A DNA stretch of 34,940 bases from an uncultured Prevotellaceae bacterium. GTDB lineage: Bacteria; Bacteroidota; Bacteroidia; Bacteroidales; Bacteroidaceae. The stretch covers positions 1 to 34,940 of the forward strand of contig CALDLA010000150.1 in the NCBI GenBank assembly GCA_937898415.1, in the 5' to 3' direction. The position numbers and the translations under genes are program-made. This document shows positions 14,879 through 22,747 of the stretch, one piece after another. The notes beneath the pieces are model-generated. The model was not told where the DNA came from, made no database searches, and worked only from the letters and a program-made list of their open reading frames with translations. Each line of letters opens with the position of its first letter. Position 1 is the stretch's first letter.

Positions 14879-16996
14879 TTATTGATTCACTCCAAATGTT
14901 ATTGGGTCACGGCCTTTTAGCAATCGCGTTATCTCATTCAAATACTTGTTGGGGAAAGGTAGCACCGTATTCTCATTATACTTTACAAATCCAACTTGCA
15001 TTAAATTTAGTAGTTTCTCAATAAAAACCTTGTCTGGTTCAGTGCCATTTTTCCTAATAATCTGCCTAACAAGATATGCTTTGGGCATACTCAATTTGAA
15101 AGAAGAATAATCCTTGGCACCTACAGCATAACTATATGAGCATGGATCATAGCCACCTGAATAACATGGTGTTCTGAAATATTTAATTCCAACTAAATTG
15201 TCTAATTGTGCGGGATCTTCGTGTTTCCTTTTAATTTTCGGTCTAATTACTTCACCGGTCTTTGACTCAAAATAATCGTAAAACCGTTTTTTCTCCGATT
15301 TGTAATCCTTAACATGTAAGTCTTTTCTTGAAATATACTCACCAGAATTATATAATACCTTCCTAAGAAAACTACAATAATCCGAGCAACCACATTCTTT
15401 TTCAAAAGCCCTCAAATGTTGTAATACCAATTCTGTTTTTATTCTTCTTTTGGGGTCTGTTTCTTTCATCTGCCGACCTATATATTCAACATCAGGAATG
15501 GTACGTTCTTCTGAATGCTTAATTATATAGGAATCATTTTCATTTTCATATATAGCCATATCAACATGGAAATCATTCCTGCCATTTTTTGTCTTAAAAC
15601 AGTCTGTTATAAAAGCATCGGTCGTGGCAGCAAATTCCTTAACGCCCATTTCACTTTCATTGATTGTATTATATCGGAAACTTCCATCAGGAGAAATTGT
15701 CATAACATTAAAGACATTCCATTTGATTTCGTTACTACAACAGGGTGTTCTGGTAACAAATGTTATAGGCTTTTCAAATCCATAATTTCGCCAATTGACT
15801 AGCGATATTCGATTTTGCATAACATCTTCTTTTATCAAGAGTTCTGTTAATACAACTTTATATCGAGATTCTATCTCTCCTTTCTTTTTTACTATCTTCT
15901 CTTGGAAATTGTCAGTTATAACATGCTGCACCACTGCACATCCGTAGTCTTGATTATGTGGGTCATTCAGATTATTCTCCTTATAATATTCTGGAGTACG
16001 CACAATTACTATGTTATACTTGTTGTCATCAATTTTCGAGACAGTTCTACATGGAACACCTAATAAACGACAGATATCACGCCATTGTTTTAGCGTTTGT
16101 TTTCCATATTCACCAGCATAATTAATAATACGTATACCTTTTAAAAATAGTCTTTTAACAATCTCTTCAATACAAAAATCAGACTGGACAGTAGTGCTTA
16201 ATAGCGGAGAAGTTTCTGTTTCTAAGTCTGAAAATTCAATCTCTGCATATTTGCCTAAATACTCCTTAATGTCCTCACACAGTTCATACATCGTTTTAGC
16301 CTTTGACAACTCAAAATCCTGATAATAGAAACCTAGGTAGGGAACACTTGCATGTGTACCCTCAAACCCCTTTTGGAAATAGGCCTCTTTACATTGGTCA
16401 GATTTTAACATCTTTCGCAACCCAGATGTGTTTCGGTCAATTATATATGGTGTGTTATTCTGATTTCGACAGCTGATGGGCATTTTCCGAAATGTAACTG
16501 CTTTGGGGAACAGCGTCATACTATTTTCAAGGCTTATTTCAAGTAATATCAGTGATTTATTCGATCTTTTATTGAGAGCAGGATTAAAGTAATACAATTT
16601 TCCTGTAAGATTGTTATATGTATCCCCTCTGTCATATGATGTTGCTAAGGAATTCAGTAAAAGTTGTAGCAAAATTCGCTTATTGTAGAAAAACAATCTT
16701 TGACAATAGATTTCGTCAAACAAATTGACTTTTCTAACAAGATATCCGTCAGCACCAGATTTTTCAAAGATACTTCTAAGTATCACATCGGTCATATATC
16801 CTTTATCAAACATCATGAAGCATGTTTTACCCCAAGTATAAACAACACTTCGGGCATTGTATCGTTTGTCGTCGGTGTTTATGTCCAGAATATTCTTATC
16901 GATATCCTTTTCTGAATCACTTGAAACTTCGAAAATATCGAAATCCTTGTCAATCTCTTCTATATTATACTTTGCCTTAATTCTATTGGTCAACAT
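14879..16996 (-). CDS. ddmE: DdmE-like prokaryotic Argonaute (guide-binding subunit)
   Basis: A 705-aa protein. Length, order after the helicase-nuclease gene and a 7-base overlap with it match DdmE, a catalytically dead Argonaute-like protein (about 690 aa in Vibrio cholerae) that uses DNA guides to find plasmids and recruits DdmD. Here the MID-like part is about 280-370 (KGIRIINYAGEYGKQTLKQ, NKYNIVIVRTPEYY), followed by a PIWI-like half with alternating strands and helices (VVLTELLIKEDVMQNRISL, 382-400; DFHVDMAIYENENDSYIIKH, 475-494) and a typical end (TVLPFPNKYLNEITRLL). I see no Argonaute catalytic tetrad, as expected for DdmE. Sequence identity to the known protein was not measured; the call rests on architecture and partner. 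Confidence 0.7.
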   Translation of the reverse strand: MLTNRIKAKYNIEEIDKDFDIFEVSSDSEKDIDKNILDINTDDKRYNARSVVYTWGKTCFMMFDKGYMTDVILRSIFEKSGADGYLVRKVNLFDEIYCQRLFFYNKRILLQLLLNSLATSYDRGDTYNNLTGKLYYFNPALNKRSNKSLILLEISLENSMTLFPKAVTFRKMPISCRNQNNTPYIIDRNTSGLRKMLKSDQCKEAYFQKGFEGTHASVPYLGFYYQDFELSKAKTMYELCEDIKEYLGKYAEIEFSDLETETSPLLSTTVQSDFCIEEIVKRLFLKGIRIINYAGEYGKQTLKQWRDICRLLGVPCRTVSKIDDNKYNIVIVRTPEYYKENNLNDPHNQDYGCAVVQHVITDNFQEKIVKKKGEIESRYKVVLTELLIKEDVMQNRISLVNWRNYGFEKPITFVTRTPCCSNEIKWNVFNVMTISPDGSFRYNTINESEMGVKEFAATTDAFITDCFKTKNGRNDFHVDMAIYENENDSYIIKHSEERTIPDVEYIGRQMKETDPKRRIKTELVLQHLRAFEKECGCSDYCSFLRKVLYNSGEYISRKDLHVKDYKSEKKRFYDYFESKTGEVIRPKIKRKHEDPAQLDNLVGIKYFRTPCYSGGYDPCSYSYAVGAKDYSSFKLSMPKAYLVRQIIRKNGTEPDKVFIEKLLNLMQVGFVKYNENTVLPFPNKYLNEITRLLKGRDPITFGVNQ

Positions 16997-19900
16997 AATA
17001 TCTCCTCCATGATTTTTGTTTTAATTTCTTCATCCACATGCCCTTCGCTATCTATTAGATAGGGAATAGTAACAATTCTGCCATCCTCGCTTTTGATTAT
17101 GCGATATGGCGAATTGGGTTTAACTATATTAATTATATATACCCTTTTGGCATCCACGTATTCCATCTTCTGTCTTATTTTTGTAAAGACTTCATCTTGG
17201 TTATATTTAGTATTGACTGTCCAATGTTTAAAATCAACATATTCACCGTTTCTCCCTTCAATTTGATAGTCGAATTTCTCATATTTTCGTGCATCCTCTT
17301 CTAAATATTCCCGAGAATTGCAAATGTCCTTCAACCTAACACCTGTTAAATCCTCCAAAATATATTTTCCAGCAACTTCTCCTAATGCGCCCTTGTAAAT
17401 ATTTTGATAAAGTATTGGCGACATGATATATTTTTCAGCAGTAAACTCAGTTGCATATCCTTGTTGAACGAAATAATCTTTAAGACCTGGATAATTAAGA
17501 ATGACATCTAATCTTGCAGCTTGATGGCTTACTTCTATCACACTTGACAAATCGTTATCATGCGTCTCCCTTTTCAACATTTCCTTACCATCAAAACCAA
17601 TCTTTACATCATGGAAATTGTCATTACAGATTGCAAAATGATAGCAACTTAAGACGCCTCCCCCATTACTAATGTACAAATTATGTATTAAACTCACAGA
17701 AGAAAACAATTGCTCATTTGCCGTTGGATATTTAAGAACTGTCTCACGTATACGTTCCCATAACTCAATATAATCACGATACCAGCATTCCCTTATTTCA
17801 CTATTATACAAAATTCTACTAATTAGCCTTCTGCCATCTTCTGTTCTTTTTATAGCCTCTAAAACGACTTGTGACTTTTGCTCAGTATAACTACTGGTAT
17901 ACTTGCCCACTTTATCAGAAATCGCTTTCATTTCGGGTGACAACAATATATTATTGTCTAATAACAGTTTGTCCAAACCTCCCAGAACTCGTTCATCCAC
18001 ATATATACGTATGTTTTGGTTTCTTAAGTTAGTCCTACCCATTCTTCCTGTTGCCTGGATAATATCGCGAGTACGCATTAGGCTGATACTGCGACGTTGA
18101 GATAGCATATTGTACATGTCTGTCCCTTCTTCTTTGGAAAGAGAATCAAAACCAGCCCTAACCATTTTCTTTTTTGTGGCAGAAGATATTTCAAAGTTTT
18201 CATATAATTCCTCTGCTTGAATAATATGTCTTAACAGAGTTTCTTCATCAAATTCCTTTCTGTTCTGTAGATTTGCGACCAAATGGGTAATATCACCAAG
18301 ATAAATGCTGTCAATATCCTTTTCGGAATAATCTCGAGTGTCACAATCTTTCTTAGGTAGCTCAATAAGAAATGGACGATACTTTTCGCATACAGGATGC
18401 TGCAAATTTTGTCCGGCTCCTACAGTCTTATAAGTAGAGATGATAAACAACTTTTTTCCTTCTTTCAACAATTCACCCATATGAGCCTTTTCGTCATCAA
18501 AAGTAGAACTCGTCAAATAAAACAAACCTATAGCATCGTTCTGTTGTAAGTTGGCATCTTTATTTACCCTTTCTACTATATAACCCAGCACATCTTTCCG
18601 TAGAGTAGAGCCATTCTCGTCTTTTGCAGAAGCCATACCAAGATATAATAGGGATTGAAGTTCAGGATGTTTGGCAAAGTCCCTCATCACCATAGCTATG
18701 TTACAATAACGCTCTATATAATAATTGTTATTGATATTTTGATCCGTCTCGCAAACAGAAACACTTACTTTGTTAATTATCTGTTTTGCGATGCTCTTGC
18801 TTTCAAAAATCCTAAGCATTCCTTCAATATCACTGTCACCAGTTAATATCGTTTGGACATTAACTTTTATCTTGTCCTGATATGGTTGATATTTTTTGTT
18901 TAATTCTTCATGTATGAATTCTTTTAATTCGTTTTCAGCATCAATGATATTTACGTATTTGGCTCCAAGATTATCTTTTATAAACCTAAGACTGTAATTA
19001 CCAGTCACGCTTGGTACTGTTGCAGTTGCAGAAACCGCAAAAACCAACGCGTTTTCCGTCATTAGAAGCAGAATGGATTCTGGCGTTGAGGAAACATTAA
19101 CCATTGAAATTATCGTGTCATCATTATGACGTGAATCATCTGACAGCTCATAATATAGAAAGCCGTCCTTATAATAAGAATCTGTTATTTCTCCCATACC
19201 TTTTACTTCCTTATAATGCAATGCTAAAAGGTCTTTTCTAAGAATATCACCTTGTTTTCTATCAGTGGTTATCTTCTTAAGAATGGTAGAAACGGCATCA
19301 TCGAATGTCATCATTTCTTCCTCTGAGCCATTTATGTGATTATCTTTTTTTTGCTCATTAATTAGGTTCGCATATTCTGTTGCCCACTCATAAAGAAATT
19401 TTGAGAACAATTTGATAAAACCAGTAATCCATCTTATCATCTCGTCAATCTTGACGTTTCCTTCTTTGTAAGATTTTGCATAGTCAGCTCCAGTTCCTTG
19501 CTTAATAGCAATACGGCTTTTACTTTTTTCCAAAACGCCCCAAAGCCTATCCTTATTACTTTTCTTCGCAATGGTTAAAACTGCTCCATCATTAAATATA
19601 AAAGTCCGTGTACGCTCAGTTGACTCTGTTCTGTAAGGGTAAGAAAGATAATAGTTCTCATATGTTTCTATTGCCCTTTTTGTTAACACATCAAGATTCA
19701 GCTTTTTAGTTTCTAGTCTTTTATTCGCTTGCAGCAGATCATTGGAGAATCTTTTTTCAACAAGTGCATCACGTATATTCAGGAACAAATCAAGCAAATC
19801 TGTTCTTAATGCCAACTGAGGCTTTATGATATCTTTTATAATATAATCCTTAGTTGCATCAAATTCGTCAATAAAGACTATTTTATTATGAAGAAATTCT

Positions 19901-20574
19901 GGAGACAAATATGGATAGTTCTCTACTATTACCTGTCTTCCCATCATCAACTTGTCAATAGTCATTAGAATTACCTTTTTCTCCTCAACAAGTACTGATG
20001 GATAAACATTTTTTATCCAACTATATTTTTTCTCTTTTTTTATGGCCTTTAAACGTGAAGCCTTTGTCCTTTTACCATCATTTTTCAGAATACTTGTTAT
20101 TTCATGACGGAAACTCAAGTCTAAACTGCCAATCTTTTCTTGAATTTCTTTACGGAATTCACTATCAGTAATCTGATTGTTTTCAAAAATCTCTATGTAC
20201 TTGATTAAGTTTTGTAGGGTTTCGCTGTTAAAAACAGAAGGTACAGATTTCAAAACATCCAATGATTTAGCCAATGTTTTAGAATTGGCTTCTAACTCTA
20301 TGACTTCTTCCTCAAACAAATCATTACCAAGGAGATTCCTCAATTCTTTGCCTGGTAAATTTTTTATCAAGGTTGTAACAAAGATAATTTGTCTAAATCC
20401 ACCGCCATCAGTTTCAGAATGTTCTGTTATATTACCTTGCTCTCTCCAAGTCTTCAAATAGTCATAGATAGCATGAACAACAGAATAGGTTTTACCATAT
20501 GAAGTAGGAACTTCAATTGCAGCTAACCCATTGGTCATGTTTGTCATGTATTTGTATATCGTCTTTTGTAACAT
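16990..20574 (-). CDS. ddmD: DdmD-like SF2 helicase-nuclease
   Basis: A 1194-aa protein: SF2 helicase plus C-terminal PD-(D/E)XK nuclease. Helicase motifs: Walker A PTSYGKT (23-29) almost at the N-terminus, motif Ia IIFVTTLIKN, motif Ib MTIDKLM (204-210), motif II DEFD (236-239), motif III VSATAT (514-519), motif V STYKTVGAGQNLQ (713-725) and motif VI QATGRMGRT (840-848). Nuclease residues: Glu1066 in GALGE, Asp1102 in FDYQIEG, and Asp1114-Phe-Lys1116 in YVDFKHW. Vibrio cholerae DdmD is about 1190 aa with the same order, where it degrades small multicopy plasmids once recruited by DdmE. It starts 37 bases after the methyltransferase gene and overlaps ddmE by 7 bases. A Cas3-like protein was considered, but no Cas genes are present. 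Confidence 0.78.
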   Translation of the reverse strand: MLQKTIYKYMTNMTNGLAAIEVPTSYGKTYSVVHAIYDYLKTWREQGNITEHSETDGGGFRQIIFVTTLIKNLPGKELRNLLGNDLFEEEVIELEANSKTLAKSLDVLKSVPSVFNSETLQNLIKYIEIFENNQITDSEFRKEIQEKIGSLDLSFRHEITSILKNDGKRTKASRLKAIKKEKKYSWIKNVYPSVLVEEKKVILMTIDKLMMGRQVIVENYPYLSPEFLHNKIVFIDEFDATKDYIIKDIIKPQLALRTDLLDLFLNIRDALVEKRFSNDLLQANKRLETKKLNLDVLTKRAIETYENYYLSYPYRTESTERTRTFIFNDGAVLTIAKKSNKDRLWGVLEKSKSRIAIKQGTGADYAKSYKEGNVKIDEMIRWITGFIKLFSKFLYEWATEYANLINEQKKDNHINGSEEEMMTFDDAVSTILKKITTDRKQGDILRKDLLALHYKEVKGMGEITDSYYKDGFLYYELSDDSRHNDDTIISMVNVSSTPESILLLMTENALVFAVSATATVPSVTGNYSLRFIKDNLGAKYVNIIDAENELKEFIHEELNKKYQPYQDKIKVNVQTILTGDSDIEGMLRIFESKSIAKQIINKVSVSVCETDQNINNNYYIERYCNIAMVMRDFAKHPELQSLLYLGMASAKDENGSTLRKDVLGYIVERVNKDANLQQNDAIGLFYLTSSTFDDEKAHMGELLKEGKKLFIISTYKTVGAGQNLQHPVCEKYRPFLIELPKKDCDTRDYSEKDIDSIYLGDITHLVANLQNRKEFDEETLLRHIIQAEELYENFEISSATKKKMVRAGFDSLSKEEGTDMYNMLSQRRSISLMRTRDIIQATGRMGRTNLRNQNIRIYVDERVLGGLDKLLLDNNILLSPEMKAISDKVGKYTSSYTEQKSQVVLEAIKRTEDGRRLISRILYNSEIRECWYRDYIELWERIRETVLKYPTANEQLFSSVSLIHNLYISNGGGVLSCYHFAICNDNFHDVKIGFDGKEMLKRETHDNDLSSVIEVSHQAARLDVILNYPGLKDYFVQQGYATEFTAEKYIMSPILYQNIYKGALGEVAGKYILEDLTGVRLKDICNSREYLEEDARKYEKFDYQIEGRNGEYVDFKHWTVNTKYNQDEVFTKIRQKMEYVDAKRVYIINIVKPNSPYRIIKSEDGRIVTIPYLIDSEGHVDEEIKTKIMEEILC

Positions 20575-20611
20575 ATTGTTTCTATTAATCGTTTATAAAA
20601 AACACCTTACA

Positions 20612-22747
20612 CTATTTTAGTACAAATCTTTCCAGGAGTTCTTCCGTCGTTGTATCTGTAAACGTGTGCCAAATCTCCAACTCTACTGGCTTGTAATCCT
20701 TGAAAAGCTTCTTTATAAACTCTATCTCGAAAACCAGACGGAAATCGTTGGGATCGTTATCAGGCTGACCCTCCTTGCGAGTGCCAACGCGAGCAATCTT
20801 TATCAGATACAAATCGCGAATGCCCTTACGTTTGATATATGGCATGAAGTAATAGAGCTTGTTGAGAGCAACCGTTGAAGGGAATTTCTTGCCAGTATAG
20901 TATATCTTTGCTGACTGGTCAAGATAGCGCTCCACGTTGTCGTTCTTCACCAGACTGATAAGCACATTCTTGCTTTCATCTACATCTGGTTCCAGCTTCT
21001 GTGGTTGCTGCTTTGGTGGTTCTGGCACAGCATTCTCCACGATGTTCTCAGGATATTGCTGGAGTACATCAAAAAAATTGAGCTGTTTCACTCTGGCAAC
21101 GGCTTTCTTTATTTCATTTTTCTCTTCTGGTGCAGCTTTCTCCAACGTTTCGCGGTTTAATCTGCGTCCCATCAGTTTGTACCAGATTGAACGTGCCATC
21201 TTGGTTTCCTTCTCTGAGAATCCCATTCCTTTTTGCAGCAACTCCTTATCCGTGAAGTCAAGAATTTCATCTGCCGTTTTCTTCTCTCGAACCATCTGAT
21301 CTACTTTGTCGAATAGTTCAGCATTAGCTTCGCGATAAGGCAAATAGATTCCTTCTACCTCACTTGGCATCAACTCCAATACACCACCGCCAAAGTTGCG
21401 ACCAAGTATCTCAGCGAAAGCAAAGGAAAGAGAATTATAATAGCTTACCACAAAAGCCTTATGGTTTACCCCCTCATTGATGAACACACGATGCATCGTG
21501 TCTGTGGTGTATGCCTGGGCCTCGTTCAGCACAAACTTAGGATAGAGATTGTTACGACGAAGGAAAAGAGCCTGAGACAACTTTATGGATGGTATCACAT
21601 ACCAATCATCGCGGATGCTGGTTTTATAGCCCTTATTGATGCCTTGTTGTTCACCACTTTCGATGTAGGCTTTCACGCCGTCGCCACCTTCTTCTTTCAC
21701 CTTTGGAGGAAATACTAAAAGGTTGGCTTTAGCACCAATATTCAGGTTACGTTTCCAGTCTTCAGTCGTAAAGCACAGGCTATTCACCTGAACGCTACGA
21801 CCAACCATTGGACGAGCATATTCCTGTAACTGGTATAAGTCAACGATGCTTTGAGGAACTGTGAAGTAACCATTAGCGCCAGTTGTTATACCCACCTCCA
21901 CATTGGCATACTTTCCAATCTTTGGCATGTTTTCGCAACGCACTCTGCCTAAGAATTCCAGTTCTTCTTTATCTAAAAAATAGTAAGTCCACTTGTCTGC
22001 ATGGAAATCTATCTGCTTAGTAGGCAGATTCAGGCGATGAGGATCAAGGGCCTGTAATCCCTCTGTATCTTTTACCTCAATATGTTCAATCAGGTGTTCG
22101 TCCGTACCATTTTTCTCGCAAAGCAACAGCACCACTTCCTGCTGAATTTCCTCAAACACAAGATTCTCGAAAGAAATGATGTTTATTTTGTTGAAGAATC
22201 GAGCAAGGTATTTGCGAAGTTGCTGGGCATACGTCACCTGTAGCAATTCTGATGGGATAACGAACCCCATCTTTCCATGTTCTTTCAGCAAAAGACTGCA
22301 TCCCACAACAAATGTCACCCAGGCATTTGTTAGCTTGGAACGTTTCAGCCCTGCTTTCTTAAATATCTCTCCAGCTAATTCTTGCTGACCTTCATCGTAA
22401 TACTGATAACGGATAAACGGAGGATTGCCAACAACAAGACTAAACCTCTGCTCTGTATCTAAACAGAAACGATGGAAGTCTGAATTGATGACCTCAGAAT
22501 CTTGCAAGCCTATAGCACGTGCCTTTTCTGCTTCTACAGCTTCATACTCCACTGCAGTAACATGATGGAAAGCCATCTGCTCCCTCGCCATCTGCTCCAA
22601 GAACACACCATCGCCACAACTTGGTTCCAATATGTCAGCATCAATACTGCCGTTTATGCCCCAGTGGAGTATAAACGAAGCAATTGTTGGTGGAGTGTAA
22701 TATGCTCCTCGCAATTTCTGTTCAGATGCGTCCTCAATCAGCTGCAT
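20612..22747 (-). CDS. N6-adenine DNA methyltransferase with C-terminal extension
   Basis: A 711-aa Eco57I-like methyltransferase. Motif X-like GAYYTPPTIASFI (14-26), SAM-binding motif I EPSCGDGVFLEQM (41-53) and catalytic motif IV NPPF (108-111) set in VVGNPPFIRY place it among gamma-class N6-adenine enzymes. A target-recognition region follows (about 270-470). The last 130 residues (from about 580, KNVLISLVKNDNVERYL) form a separate domain after a Pro/Gln-rich linker; its role is not known to me. The gene overlaps the end of the type IIG gene by 14 bases, so the two are translated together and probably form one restriction-modification system, one modifying each strand. Confidence 0.82.
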   Translation of the reverse strand: MQLIEDASEQKLRGAYYTPPTIASFILHWGINGSIDADILEPSCGDGVFLEQMAREQMAFHHVTAVEYEAVEAEKARAIGLQDSEVINSDFHRFCLDTEQRFSLVVGNPPFIRYQYYDEGQQELAGEIFKKAGLKRSKLTNAWVTFVVGCSLLLKEHGKMGFVIPSELLQVTYAQQLRKYLARFFNKINIISFENLVFEEIQQEVVLLLCEKNGTDEHLIEHIEVKDTEGLQALDPHRLNLPTKQIDFHADKWTYYFLDKEELEFLGRVRCENMPKIGKYANVEVGITTGANGYFTVPQSIVDLYQLQEYARPMVGRSVQVNSLCFTTEDWKRNLNIGAKANLLVFPPKVKEEGGDGVKAYIESGEQQGINKGYKTSIRDDWYVIPSIKLSQALFLRRNNLYPKFVLNEAQAYTTDTMHRVFINEGVNHKAFVVSYYNSLSFAFAEILGRNFGGGVLELMPSEVEGIYLPYREANAELFDKVDQMVREKKTADEILDFTDKELLQKGMGFSEKETKMARSIWYKLMGRRLNRETLEKAAPEEKNEIKKAVARVKQLNFFDVLQQYPENIVENAVPEPPKQQPQKLEPDVDESKNVLISLVKNDNVERYLDQSAKIYYTGKKFPSTVALNKLYYFMPYIKRKGIRDLYLIKIARVGTRKEGQPDNDPNDFRLVFEIEFIKKLFKDYKPVELEIWHTFTDTTTEELLERFVLK

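Noticed and set aside
14879..16996. Active cutting Argonaute
   Set aside because: I see no DEDX tetrad in the PIWI-like half. DdmE-type guide binding without cutting fits better.
16990..20574. Cas3, or HamB of Hachiman
   Set aside because: The helicase motifs alone are compatible, but there is no HD domain, no Cas gene and no HamA-type partner; the C-terminal nuclease and the Argonaute-like neighbour fit DdmD.
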